Shown here: piece by piece, positions 1-11,159 of the stretch
Numbering within the stretch: the stretch's first letter is position 1
Layout of the letters: each line of letters begins with the position of its first letter
Origin: Roridomyces roridus
Taxonomy: Eukaryota; Basidiomycota; Agaricomycetes; Agaricales; Mycenaceae
Assembly: GCA_029378245.1 (NCBI GenBank)
Contig: JARKIF010000001.1
Location: forward strand, 2,356,001 to 2,420,000
Direction: 5' to 3'
DNA length: 64,000 nt
Notes under the pieces: generated by a model
The model's input: only the letters and a program-made list of their open reading frames with translations
Told to the model about the DNA's origin: nothing
Database searches by the model: none
Program-made: the position numbers and the translations under genes

Positions 1-93
1 ATCTACGTCGTCTTGTTCCTGAGCACACCAAAAACAAATCAGAAGCAGAATTCACTGGTGTACGAAACAAAATCGAAGATAAGATACGGTTAA

Positions 94-727
94 TCAGACG
101 GTGTCCTCGGCGCCAGCCCACTCGCGCTCCCGGCGTTGAAACTCCTCCGCATACTTGCGCATTTCCTCCTCCTCCACTGCTTCCCGCCGCTGAGCCTCCA
201 ACTTCTCGCACCGGTCAGCCCAAGCCTTGTGGCCGTGCTTCTTTTCAAACGCGCTGGGAAACCAAGTCAATCATCCGAGGGATAAGGATGGGCGGGAGCA
301 CATACGACATGCGCCGGATACGCTGACGATGCGCAAGCACGTCGGCATGGCTGTCAGAGAGAGACACCGTGAATTCATAGCCAGGACGCTGGTGTGTACG
401 CACGAGGCACGGTATTTGCGGCTTGCCTCGCGCGCGCGCGCACGCTGGACCTCCAGCATTTCGGGTTCTTGGGCAATCCTCTCTCGTAGTCTAGGTAGTG
501 GAATGTATGTTGGACATCCAGTGGAGGAATCATTGTACCAGCACGCACCTTTCCATACGCCCCCTGGCCTTTTCTCGCAAGTCCTCTAAGTTGCTGGAAG
601 AGGGTAAGGCTTCGTGCACCTGGAGAAGCAGCCGAACCACATACTTCTGCCGGTATTTGGTAGAGGCGCGCCGTCTCGCCAGCTTTGTCGTCGCCGTTCT
701 CGTGGGGATGCTTTGATCTTTGGCCAT
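94..727 (-). CDS. Small basic coiled hypothetical protein
   Basis: Five exons on the minus strand (727-645, 593-549, 490-404, 350-306, 253-94) join in frame through GT-AG introns of about 50 bases to give a protein of roughly 137 residues. It is rich in Arg, Lys, Glu and Ala, with segments such as KYRQNNLEDLREKARGRM and REASRKYRASHADVLAHRQR. It resembles a widespread multicopy family of short charged helical proteins in mushroom genomes with repeated KYR-x-K/N patterns; I know no function for it. It ends with an acidic tail. A Met 17 codons upstream (778) is in frame, so the start is uncertain. It is co-oriented with the RING and TET/JBP-like genes in the accessory block, which suggests transposon cargo, but that is inference. 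Confidence 0.6.
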
Positions 728-1205
728 GATTTCCGGTGGTCTGGAGCAACGAGGAGCACTGGGAACTTGTGTGGGCATAAGCTTGAGTTGCAGGCGTCAG
801 AAAATGAGCAAAACGTGAGGAAAGAGGGAGTGCGGAGGAGGGACGGTTGTGGTCAAGAAGGAAGTCTTGCTACAAATATCAGTCAATTGCGTGCATCTGC
901 AAGACTCCATTCTCGTACTATACCCATGTACTCTAAAAATCTCAGAAAATTTAAAAGGGCAGCTGGGATGGATATAAACAACTCTGCCAACTGGGTTTTC
1001 CGTTGGAAGTGGAGTAGACCTCAAGAATCGTTGTTCGTTTCAGAAATTAACTGACCGTCATTTCGTGATACACCCGTCGTCAGTTCGCGATACACCAGAC
1101 GGACGAGTATTCACTCAAATTCTTCGTCTTCCGATTCCATTGACTCATGTAGACACAAGGGAAAGAGCAAAAAATTGTCTATTCAAGCATGCTACATAAG
1201 GTCTA

Positions 1206-2144
1206 CTACGAATGACGGCGAGGGAAGACCAGTCCAGCCCACGAGTAATCCACCGAGCTCCGATCGTCCCAACCGGGGTAGTCGTTCCTCATGGAGTCCT
1301 CCTCCCCATAATGGCGGAACGGCTGGTGTTGGATTGCCTGCCGACAGAGCGGGCAGTCACCGCGTTTCTCGAGCCAAGCCCGAATGCAGACATAGCAATG
1401 GCTATGTCCGCAGGTGTATCTGGACAAAACGAGACGTGAGTGAGCATTTCCAAGTGCAGTGCGGGGACGTACGAGACTGGATGCGACTTGGGACCAAGAC
1501 AGATATCGCAGCGGTGGTGGTCCTTCAACTCGGGGAGCTCGGAGGGTCGATCGAGCGTCAGCCAATACGACTTGCCGACATCGGATGGGGTGAGAGGGAT
1601 GACGGGAATGGCGGGAATGGCAGGAATGGCGGGAATGACCTCCTCGTCGTCGCTTTCAGGACGAAGACGCCCTTGCACCTTGCGAATGGGACCAGTGCCT
1701 CGGGATTGCACTTGGCGCTGGCACTCTGCCATGATACGTGCATCGTGCGCGCGCTTGGCACGCTCAGAACGCTGCCGAGTACGCTCCTCAGCCTCGGCAC
1801 GGGCTTGACGCTCCTCAGCGGCGATTCGTGCCTGGATCGCGTCAAAGGCCGCGCGGTCCTTGGCTTTGCGAGCAGCCTTCTTCTTCTCGGAGGGGTCTTC
1901 TGGACGAGCGATGGGCCGAACGCTGGCGTGCAGGCGTGCGACACGGGTGGCTTTCCCAATGCGGGTCTTGGAGCCGGGACTGAGCTGGATGATACCGTCA
2001 GCGTTCAGTGCGATGGGGTGGCCTACAGCGTGGAGGTCAGTTGTGGAGTGTACAAGCTGTGGAGGACGTACCTATCGCGCGCACGAACTCCGTTGGCGTA
2101 ATGGGCCATTGGCTGGGATCCTTGGTGAACGAGAGCTTGGACAT
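1206..2144 (-). CDS. RING-finger (C3HC4) protein, probable E3 ubiquitin ligase
   Basis: Three exons (2144-2072, 2022-1473, 1419-1206) give about 278 residues. The C-terminal part carries a RING: CDIC, then after a phase-matched intron YTCGHSHCYVCIRAWL, then CPLC. This is C-x2-C ... C-x-H-x2-C-x2-C ... C-x2-C, so all eight zinc ligands are present. The middle is a charged Ala/Glu/Arg-rich coiled stretch. A short tandem repeat at about 1605-1640 encodes IPAIPAIPAIPVIP. RING domains recruit E2 enzymes for ubiquitin transfer; the substrate is unknown. The start at MSKLSFTKDPSQWP was chosen because its exon joins the next in frame. It lies between a coiled protein and a TET/JBP-like gene, all on one strand next to KDZ sequence, so it may be element cargo rather than a host gene. 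Confidence 0.75.
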
Positions 2145-2249
2145 GGTGGAAGCCAAGCAAGACGACGCGTGGACAGCTGATTTCGATGCACATGGTATGG
2201 TGATAGACGAATGATTGGGATGTAACGAATTCGGAAGTAATAATCGAGA

Positions 2250-3669
2250 CTAGGTACGCAGCTCGTCGAAAGTAGAGAAAATGTGAGTGGCTTCGGGCCA
2301 GCGAGACCAAGATGGAGGAGGTACACAATATTGGGTAATGGAGTAGCGTGTTTCCCCGGGCTGAATAGCAGCAATGGAGAAACTCATGAGCGGGGGAATG
2401 AAGAACGTGCCACCCGCCGGGAACTCCAGCACCCATCCACAATCCCAGAGGATGAGGTGTCCTCCGCGTGTTTCGTCAAAGCGACCAAAGGCCGTGACGG
2501 CAAGCCAACACCAACGGGTAATAGGGCCATCGGGGCGTCCCGGAGTCGTCACCGTCTGCGGACCCAAGTCGAAAGTGATGTTGGTCCACGGCCCAGGGGA
2601 AACACGGCGCAAAGACGGGTGGCGGAGGAAAAGGCCGGCCTGGAGCTGACGGGCGATGTCGTAGCCCTTGGAAGAGCGCTGGAAGGCGTCTGACGCAGTG
2701 TGTAGATGAGAGCGAAGATGGAAGAAGAAAGAAAGGTGGGATTACCTCGGACGTAGCGCAGCCAATCACCGATGGTCTCGTTATTCATCAACGAGTACAC
2801 CACCAAGAACTCGGCCATACTGAATCCAATATTCTCTGGAGTCTGAAAGTATCGTGAATCTCTCGTTTCATTCTCAACGGGACACTGACCTCCGAGCCCT
2901 CAGGATAACAAATGCCAGTCGTCACCGAGGATTGCCTTCCCTCCGGCAGGTCAGACGCGTACAACGCTGCGATTTCAAACGCTCTCGTGCCCTCCTCTAC
3001 CATGGCTCCTACACCCTCAAACTTCGGCAGCCCGACGCCCATCAGCATGACGAGCCCAGTCCGATCCTTGAATGGGAGGAGGCTTCTGCCAGTACCATCA
3101 GTGACTTGACGACAAATGTGAGGGTAGCCTTACTTGCCGACCCAGCGGTGCTGCTTGAAGGTCGCCTCCTCGTTGTAACGATAAACTCGGTCGTACGGCA
3201 GCATAGTGTCCTCTCTGATCTTCTCCTGCAGCGTCCATTCTGGCCTGGGTCTAGCATCGCGCGGAAACTGGGCGTTTCCGACAGGAAGCTCGCCGCGTTC
3301 ACGCTCCGCATACCCTCGAAGGAACTGACCGAGCTTCTTGGGCCCACCCTCCTCGCTGTCGACCAGTTTCAGCTCGTATGCGGGTCCAGCCGAGGACTCG
3401 TCGTCTGAATCCTCCGTCGGAACCTGCACAAACTCGGACACGCCGCGGGCAAACCTTTCGACGGTCTCGAACTCCGCCTTCTCATAGCGACCATCCTTCC
3501 TGATGCGCTCGAAGATGTCGAACGTCATTTGTGAGGACTTGGGTCGTACCAACGGAGGCAGAGGAAGCCTCCGTCCATCCTGTTGAGCAGCGCGCGGAGC
3601 TATGCAGACAGAAAACAAGGTGAGCAAGATTCAGGTTCAGAATAAAATAAACTGACAGAGGATGTACAT
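2250..3669 (-). CDS. TET/JBP-family-like protein (KDZ-associated), metal ligands apparently lost
   Basis: Exons at about 3669-3657 (weak), ~3610-3134, 3085-2890, 2842-2746 and 2689-2250 join in frame to about 400 residues. The C-terminal half contains NITFDLGPQTV, RGGHLILWDCGWVLEFP, then FFIPPLMSFSIAAIQPGETR and YSITQY, which I recognise from the large basidiomycete TET/JBP-like 2OG-Fe(II) dioxygenase expansion that travels with KDZ transposons. Active relatives carry an H-x-D shortly after the FGP motif and a His in the strand before QPGETR. Here those places read TPGRPDGP and LMSFSIAA, so neither His is visible. The protein therefore may not bind iron or oxidise 5-methylcytosine. The N-terminus is acidic (EDSDDESS) and resembles no domain I know. 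The first exon is uncertain; MTFDIFERIRKDGRYE is an alternative start region. Confidence 0.65.
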
Positions 3670-3766
3670 GGTAGAAGACGAAAAAATGCTATGGCGAAAT
3701 GATATCGCTTAATAGCATCAGACCAAATTCGGTGAGACGCCCAGCCTCTTTTTTTTGCATCTGCTC

Positions 3767-4200
3767 ATGACGGACACCATCACAGAACCTGGGCCAGCAC
3801 TACCTGAAGACCTACCCGCGTTGATGGACGCGCCTGACAGCGACGACGACCTCGACGACCACGGCGCGCAGCATGACAGTGACGACGACGAGCCGCCGCC
3901 GCTCGAGGATGCCAACGAGCCCGCCACCAAGGATGCTCAGGCCGATGCCACGGACGCTCCGCGTGTTTTTCGTCAGGCAGACAGGCTGTTGGGCGGGCCA
4001 ACGTACAGAGGCGAGAAGGGTGAGTCCAGTGTGGTCGTTGTTGTCTATCTACTGACATTGATACAGCTTACAACACGGACGCGTCGGTTTTACCCTTCCT
4101 CCACGGGTCTTTCCCCATCGCCCCAACCTCCAGCTACGACGTGTTTTGCCAATATCCCATCACATATGTCAAGACTTTTTTTTTCCATCCGCGACCATGA
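3767..4200 (+). CDS. Small acidic hypothetical protein
   Basis: Two exons (3767-4019 and 4067-4200) with a clean GTGAGT...ACAG intron encode about 128 residues. The first half is very acidic and Pro/Ala-rich (DSDDDLDDHGAQHDSDDDEPP); the second half reads TYRGEKAYNTDASVLPFLHG and then SYDVFCQYPITYVKTFFF. I do not recognise the family. It is divergent from the TET/JBP-like gene and lies directly upstream of a KDZ CxC2 exon, so it could be an element gene or a broken N-terminal fragment. A separate open stretch continues to 4375 in the unspliced frame and may be a 3' untranslated region. Confidence 0.35.
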
Positions 4201-4523
4201 TTATTTTCTCAGGTTTCACTACCGCAAATCACTTCACAGCGTCGCGCATGTGAAGGAATGTAGCGTTCGTGTGAACCCTACGGTGGAGTTGGGGCATCTG
4301 GGCGTGCCGACGAGCGGGGAAACGTGCGAGAGGGTGTGGGCTCAGGTCCCAGCGAAGCCGCGTGCCAAGCTCTGAGATCCGGAGGGTCGGGAGCCGGGAT
4401 GATTTTTGTTCCATACGTTTCTTGCTCCCCTTCTGCATAATCACGCGTTTGCAAAAGATCAATCCAGATAAGCCGTCGCCCCAATTATTTCCCTTGTCTG
4501 ACCCACCCACATCAGCCCAAATC

Positions 4524-4860
4524 ATGTCCCTCAATCTCGACGCCATCTTTGGGGCCGCTCCCGTCGTTGGCAACCTCCAGGAGGTGATCATCGACCCCCG
4601 CGCCGCAGAGCACAACACAGCTATGGACGACCTTCTCCGTAGCCTTGCCCAGAACCCGCAGGTCGTTCGAGCTGCCCAAGACCGTGCTCAGCAGCTAGCC
4701 GGGGACAACAAGGCGCCCGTCCGTTGTAGCTGGTGCACGCGCACGCTCAGGCATCAGGGCAGCCTGTTTCGATGCGAAGAGCGGTGCTTTGGTGGGGTGC
4801 CTGCCTGCGCGCAGTGCATCGCGGTCTTGCATGAGCGGGCGCCGTTTCACATGCTCGAGG
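4524..4860 (+). pseudogene. KDZ transposase N-terminus (CxC2 cluster), first exon of disrupted copy 1
   Basis: From the Met at 4524 (MSLNLDAIFGAAPVV) the frame encodes about 112 residues ending in a CxC2-type cysteine cluster: CSWC ... LFRCEERCFGGVPACAQC ... ERAPFHMLE. This matches the cluster in front of KDZ transposase domains, including the intact copy at 16891 (CGPC ... FRCVHCGEFLQCAGC). The exon ends at a GTGAGT donor at 4861. The rest of its intron is interrupted at 4881 by TE1, and the next exon appears only at 16475. No transposase core follows in this copy, so it is a remnant. Confidence 0.75.
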
Positions 4861-4881
4861 TGAGTGCACTTGTCCCCCACC

Positions 4882-4908
4882 TATGACAGCATTTATCGTT
4901 GAAAATTA
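4882..4908 (+). repeat. TE1 left terminal inverted repeat
   Basis: It starts TATGACAGCATTTATCGTTG and continues GAAAATTA. It pairs with the right end and with the right end of the short element at 39327-40163, which reads TATGACAGCATTTATCATTG on the minus strand. Confidence 0.75.
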
Positions 4909-5187
4909 CAGGGTGCATAATCTAAGACGCAAGTCTTTGGTACAATATAATGGGACACAGGTTATTGTGCTTTCAGAAGTTCAGGTCTGAAGTTCAACAT
5001 GGTATGGACGAGACGATACTAGCTTTGACAGGAGACGATACTGCTTTCGCCATAGGTAGTGGTCTGTGGTCGCAACATGTATATACTGAGGTCTGGTGCC
5101 AAACTGTGGTGGTTGATGGTCGAGACATGTCATGGAAGGTCTCAAGTCTTTAGTCGCACTACTTGCATTACGAGATTTCTCAATTGG

Positions 5188-5290
5188 GTCAGGCCATCAT
5201 CAATCCTTCATTTGCCATCATCAATCCGCCTTTGACACATTCTGCCATCATCAATCCTCCTTCGACACGTTTTGCCATCATCACCCATGC
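5188..5290 (+). repeat. TE1 left subterminal repeat cluster
   Basis: At least four spaced copies of a motif like GCCATCATCAATCC are separated by short spacers (CTTTGACACATTCT, CTTCGACACGTTTT). Clusters of this sort near transposon ends commonly bind the transposase. The matching inverted cluster is at 15925-16025. Confidence 0.6.
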
Positions 5291-5394
5291 TCCTGCCACC
5301 GAGCAACCATGTTAACGACTCATTCAGTCGTCTTCTTTCACCTTTTGGCCATGATGGTGGTGTATAAAAGTGGGCAGGATAGCAGGTCCACCTT

Positions 5395-5528
5395 CTTTCC
5401 CTGCTCCCCCTTCGCCCAATTACTGCACGAATCGGATTGCATCCTCGAAACCAGCTTCAAAAGCTCTCAAGTCCTGTAAAGGTGTGTTGGATTTCATTAT
5501 CAGATCTGTTTCTGACCAGTCGTACAGA
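5395..5528 (+). promoter_or_regulatory. Likely promoter/5' leader of the TE1 HECT-like gene
   Basis: A TATA-like TATAAAAG lies at about 5362-5369, followed by pyrimidine-rich sequence and the ATG at 5529. Only the motif and spacing support this. Confidence 0.35.
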
Positions 5529-8500
5529 ATGGATCCGACCCAAGCACTTGTCCAGACTCTCCAAGCTGTTATTCAGCAGCTCCAGCCTTCGGCCCCTCCT
5601 GTAGCCTCGGCTGCTGCTGCACTTCTTTCCCCCTCCTCTGAGCCTCAGGTTCCTGCAACAATCCCTGCCCCCATGGGTGCTGTTGTTGCATCGTCGTTCC
5701 CAGCCACCCAATATGCCTCCGACAACGATCCCCCCGCTCCTCCGGTCTCAACCTATGTGAGCAATCGGCAGCCTTTCGCCCCCTCCTCTCAGGGTCACCC
5801 CAATCTTTCGACACCCTCGGCTTACCCATCATCCATCTACCAACCAATCCTCGGCACTTCGAGTCTGGCGGTCAGCATGGCTGCGAACACAAACCAGCCT
5901 CGCCATGCTGGCCCTTCTCGCTCTCGCCCAAGTGGGTCGGACATCTCGCAGGCAAATGCCAATCGCAACTTAGCGATCGAGGCCCACTTTCCACCTTCCC
6001 AAGGACTCGTTCGTCGTGGTCGTCGCCGTGGCCCTGCGCAGCCGACACCCACCATGCCGCGTGATCCAAATAGTGCAGCCTCAGTTATCGACCACAACAC
6101 TATCCTGAATGAGAGGTTCATTCACTTGGCGATTCACATCTATCTTCCAATGGTGAGTCTCATAATACCCTTCCATGCTGTCCTAAGCCCACTCATATAG
6201 GTGGACCCAGCAGTAAACCTCCACCTTGTCCACAACCTCTTAGGCTCGTTCACCACCTTCCTCGACAACTACCACCTTCGATTTGTCTATCGTCTTCCGA
6301 TTGACACCAAGATTGTCGAGCTGATACAAGTCGCCACCAATGATATGAAGAACTCGTCGAGCCAGTGGCGATTCTCCGAGCCTTCCTCGTCGCTCACACA
6401 GTATCTCCATCCCAATGAGACTCTCCACCTCCAGCTCCTTCGCATGTCCAATCGAGGCCTCCCCCGCAAGTCAGATGGGCTCATCATCCTCACCCGGCAG
6501 CCAGTCGACCACCAGCTCACTCTCGCCCACCTCTTCGCCAACCCATACAAGGTTTTTGTTAAACCTGGCCTCGGAATTCGGGACAGTCGTCTTGTACTCA
6601 ATTTTGGTCAGTGGCCGAACACCAGTTTCCCTGCGACTGTTAACACTCTGTCGCAGTCGCTTCGGCTGGTGCTACCTGTCTCGCCGATCCCGAGTATAGG
6701 GGTACCCTTCGTCGGCACTCATGCATTGGCCAGAGAATGCACTCCCTCTTCTCTGCTGACCACGAATGTGGGGCGAACACCTCGTCCTGGACTGCCCCTC
6801 AGTGCGAATCGGAGGACGACCACGAAGCTGAGTTGAGTGAAGTCGAAGATAGTTTAATGGTATGTGGTTTTTCTCCCCGCATGAGTCGCTTGCTCACCCA
6901 TATCTCAGGGTTCCGATATGGACATCGAGAACATCCCTCCAACACCCACCCCACTTGCTCGCACCCTGCCACGAACTCCAGCTTCCACTCCCATCTCGCG
7001 ATCAGCTACCACTCCAACTCATGCAGCCCCAGTAAGTCGCCCATCCTTGCCTACCGACAGCACTGCTGACAGTACACGACAGCCTATTTCTGTCACACCC
7101 CCTCGCCTCTGGGCTACTCATTGGACTCCAGCCCCTGGTCGCTACTCGGGTCGGCTCTTTGAGGCCACAATATTTTCCAAGGCCCTCTTTGAGACTGCCA
7201 CTGGGACCCTTTCGAATCCAGCCAAGCTCGTCATCTCGGGGGAAGACTTTTCCGAGCTTGCCCAGGCTCTCATCAAGGAGATAAAGCTAGCAGCAATCGC
7301 AGGCGACTTCACCAAGATCCTCTCCTCGGATCGTTCCTTTGATCGGTAGGTCTCTAGCACACCCACTTTCTCGTCACTTATCCTTTTCAGCACCCAAGGA
7401 GGCCTCGTGGTGTCGACAGGGACTGGCATTGAAAAGGAGACTATCTACACTGCCTACCGATTCTTCACCGACCACGAGGGAGCATGGTTCTTCCCTCGCT
7501 TTGGCAACAAGTCTTCCATCGCCACCACCATGTCCCTCGCTGGGTCATCCTTCATCAGCACCGATCGTCGCCTCAATCTCGTCGTCCTGGGCTGCCTTAC
7601 ATCCCTGATGCTCATCCATGGCCTCGCCCCCGACCCTATCAGCCCAGCACTCATTCAGTGGGCGATCAATGGGTGTGATGTGCACTCCCTCACCCGGGAC
7701 TTCGTTGGGGAGTGGTTCCCCGAGCTCCGTGCACTGCTGGACGACTGGACCGACTGTGGTCCTGGTGGCGATCTCGAGCCATTCCAAACCCATCTTGCCA
7801 TTTACCACGACATGCAGGTCAGTTTCTGTTATTGGTCGGATCAATCCTGTTAAGCAGCTCTTCTAGGTTGCCTCTCTTCGCACCCGAGACCTAGTCCATC
7901 ATCAAGCTTTCGCTCTCGACATGGTATACACTGCCCTCATCAGCACCCAGCCTGCCCAACAGTCGGAGCTCTCTTCATTTGTAACTGGTGTACGACTCGG
8001 GTGCCGAAATGGCTTTGATTTTCCCGAGGTGTGCTGTGTAGCCTGTCGCCCGTGCCTTTCTCATCATCTGCAGGTTGTTCGGTCCTACACTGGGGGAGGA
8101 TCCGCGACCTTCATATCCAGGATCTGGACATCCCTCATCCACGACTTCGCCACCATCCAGCCCTACCTTTCCATCTTCGGCCTCACCTCTCGCCAGCTCT
8201 CCAACTTTGCTGACTCTGCAAGCTCCATCCAGGGCATGGACCTCTGCGATCTCCTCAGGAAGTTTCTGCAGGGTTCAGGGGCTCCCTGTCGCCGACTTCT
8301 AGACCAGGCAATTCCTCATCTCAGCAAATTAATCCGATGGGAGGAGGTCTGTCCATCTGATCGTTTGGCTGCTTTTTGGCTTACACTTATTAGATCGATG
8401 AGGCTGCTTTTCGCCCCAAGCTCTTCTGCTATGCTGTGACTGGCAGCCCCCATGTCGAATGGGCCGATGTCGAACAACAGATGGTCGTCCATTGGGTCGG

Positions 8501-8753
8501 CCCGAACGACACAGCTTACTACGACGACCCAATTGCACGGGCTCGGTTCATGCAGTATGGCCAAATCGCCTTTCGCACCTGCTTCAAAACTGTTCGCATC
8601 CCTGCTATGCACCTCATTCACCTCTGTAATAGTTCCTATCCTGCTCACGACGACGAGGGAAACGAGGTCGAGCCTTTCACTCGCGACCAGGCCATAGAGC
8701 ACTGGCTTATGATGCAGTTCGCCGGTGCCATCGGTGGTGCGACTTACATGTAG
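5529..8753 (+). CDS. TE1 protein with HECT-like E3 ligase C-terminal region
   Basis: Eight exons (5529-6152, 6201-6606, 6657-6859, 6909-7345, 7391-7817, 7867-8028, 8074-8346, 8394-8753) total 2892 bases, an unbroken 963-residue frame. The first 200 residues are Pro/Ser/Ala-rich and basic (RRGRRRGPAQ). The C-terminal 400 look like a diverged HECT fold: STGTGIEKETIY, GCLTSLMLIHGLAPDPISP, SFVTGVRLGCRNGFDFPE, FCYAVTGSPHVE, then a Cys at about residue 907 in RTCFKTVRIP, matching the position and surroundings of the HECT catalytic Cys (TCFNxLxLP). HECT enzymes pass ubiquitin from E2 to substrate. In animals, HECT proteins of the G2E3-like type also accompany integrase-core repeats, to my recollection. 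The HECT call is an inference from motifs; the intact frame suggests recent selection or recent arrival. Confidence 0.6.
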
Positions 8754-9218
8754 GCTGCTTAATTTGGTGTGTTTTTGGGTCTCTGATTTGTCGCGTACTT
8801 GCTTGCGATTCTTACCTGTCCTACATACTTGTATTTTCTACCTTTTGATTTTTCGTTGTACTTGATGTATATGTACATGAATGCAGGCCATTTGGTGTTT
8901 TCTTGAGATCTTGTGTATGCAGTTTCCGCTATGATCAGTTGATTTGAATGGGAAAACTTGAAATTTCGGCAAAATGGCATTGGAAAATCTAGGAAGAAGT
9001 GAGTATAATTAATGGAAGTCAGATGCCGCCAGGAGGGTTTGAACTGTCAACCTTCATTGTGTGACCCCAACCTTACTCCAGTGTTGAACCTTCACAATTA
9101 CAAGTAGACTATTCTGCTTTACTTCACTGGATGTTGAACGTCCCATCTGATGTGTGAGTCTCTTTTCTTCTTGGGGATTTTATCAAGACCAAGACATTAT
9201 GCAAATCGTCGACTCTAT
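8754..9218. other. Convergent intergenic gap inside TE1
   Basis: This AT-rich interval separates the convergent HECT-like and HxD...H genes and should hold both 3' ends. No gene seen. A phrase resembling a tRNA T-arm in reverse (GGAGGGTTTGAACTGTCAACC-like, near 9033) is too weak to call. Confidence 0.4.
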
Positions 9219-10935
9219 TTACTCCTCATGCATCACATGTGTACCTTTAGCCACCAATTCATCGAACTGCTGTTTTACACGCAGAGTGAATGGAATTGTA
9301 ATTCCACATGCATGAATCCCGGCAAGCTCTGTCGTACCATGAAGATACTCGGGGCAATGTGCCAGCAGGGTACCTGTGGCCTGTTGCACAAGAACCTTCA
9401 GCGACAAATCAACAAAATTGCCGCCATGTGGGAGTTGGGGATTGTGCACTGTGGGGACTGCCTTGGACTGGCGGGTTCGTGCTCGCGTCGGCTGAGAAGA
9501 CACCATGGCAGCTGGATCTGGCTCATGAGCCGCAGTCCACGAGATCGTAAATCTTGCATGCGAAAGATCGGCATGTATCAACCTGAAGGACACATGAAAT
9601 TATGCAATGCAATCCGAGGCAGGGCAATACATACGATGAGTAATTTTGGGTCAATAAACCTTCACATGGTGAACGGCCATGAAGGGGGAAAGCGTAGGTT
9701 GTTGTTTCATCGAACGAGAGGCGCCAATCGGTCCCTACTGAATTAAGCGATTGAAACTGGGAAATCGACTGCTTTACCTTCAGGAACATTCCAAGTCGCC
9801 ATTTTGGGCAGTCCACTTTCTTCCACATCCCGAGTGACCTCTCCGATTAATTCTTCAGGCAAAAACGATTTCGCAAAATTCCAGGTAAGGTTGAGAGCTG
9901 CAATCGCATCGAGGTCGTGGTCGATGGCAGTTTCACCGTCAATTTTTTTGGTGTAACTTTTGGCGAGACCAAAGATACGGGCATGCCGAGGGCCTGCATT
10001 CCAACCGATCTGCACCATAGTGCCATTATGTGTTGGCTGTCAACATCTGTTAATCTGAGAGAGTATTGAATGAGAAACCGACACACCCGGACATTGCGGC
10101 GCTCGTCACAGGCAACTTGAATCAATTTCCTGATGAAGCGGTACAGGAGATTGGACTCGGGTGCACCGAGTGCAATTCCCCGCAGGACAGCCAACTCGAT
10201 GCGGCAAGTCTCTGCAGCAAATTAATCCATGAATACTATATGCAGTAAGAAAAGGTACTTGGGTCGACGAAAATGACCGACTCATCAGGCGGCACTGTGT
10301 AGTATCCACTGAAATCGAAATCACGCTCTACAAGCGCTGCCCCACGTTTGGCAACAACAGGTCTCCGTTCAAGGAAGACGATGCGAGGTGTGAGAAAATG
10401 GGTAGGTTCGTCGCGGGGAGGACTGTTTTCTATAAGGATGCTGAGCCGTCGCGGGGTGTAATGGAGTAGGAGCGAGCTGATCTAGATACTATGTTAGCAC
10501 TAAGACGTGGACCCGGGGAATGACTTACGAGTTTTCGTTTCTGGCGATGAGTTGCCATTCCAGATTGAAGCTTCGCAGCCTGTCTGTGCTGCCGAACCCT
10601 GTTTCTAAGCCCCAGCCATACCAAGTGTCCATTTGTTCCTTCGACAGTCTTCTCGAGCGCGAACGATATAACACTGTCTATCTGCCAGGCATCGGGGTCA
10701 ATAAGATGAGCATCTGATAATCTGCAACCAGTACCGTCTTGAGACCCGTGTGTATTTTCGAGATACCGGCGACCAAGGAAGTAGCAGCAGAGCTTCCCGG
10801 ATCATCCAGTGAATTGACTACTGCGAGGACGGACAGGAGTCCCACATATTTTTGAGCTGTTGGATGTGGAAGTCAGCCATAGATGAGATATAGCTCCAGG
10901 AGCTTACCCTCTTTCTTTTGTGCTGTGGTGGCCAT
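9219..10935 (-). CDS. TE1 protein with HxD...H residues, possible 2OG-Fe(II) oxygenase-like fold
   Basis: About eight exons from the Met at 10935 (MATTAQKKE) splice in frame to a stop at 9219, about 420 residues with no break. Order of segments: KYVGLLSVLAVVNSL, RRLSILIENSPP, YYTVPPDESVIFVDPK, RIELAVLRGIALGAPESNLL, QIGWNAGPRHARIFGLAKSY, DIDAIAALNLTWNFAKS-like, then TDWRLSFDETTTYAFPLHGR, SLIHADLSHARFTISW, GGNFVDLSLKVLVQQATGTL and YLHGTTELAGIHACG. I recognise this as a repeated family in mushroom genomes without an assigned function. The IHAD and YLHGTT segments could be the H-x-D and distal His of a double-stranded beta-helix oxygenase; this is inference. It is transcribed towards the HECT-like gene. 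Confidence 0.6.
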
Positions 10936-11159
10936 CGGCAGGAGAAGAGAGACAGCAAAGTCACATGCTCACTCTTGCCCTCATCGAGCACGACAATCTT
11001 CGCCGCGTCTCCTGAATCCTCACTTGTCATGGACCTCGTTTTCAGTCCTATATACCTTGGAAATCAACATGTCTGGAGCTTTAGGCACAGAAGCTCAGGA
11101 TTACCAGAGGGTAAACAGGTGTGTCCTCACTGCAGCCTAATCCAGAACTCGCTTTCCTG

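Noticed and set aside
1175..2101. 308-residue plus-strand frame
   Set aside because: Antisense of the RING gene, which has complete zinc ligands and phase-consistent introns.
9030..9060. tRNA T-arm-like phrase in TE1
   Set aside because: Only a weak B-box resemblance; no A-box at the right distance and no stems.
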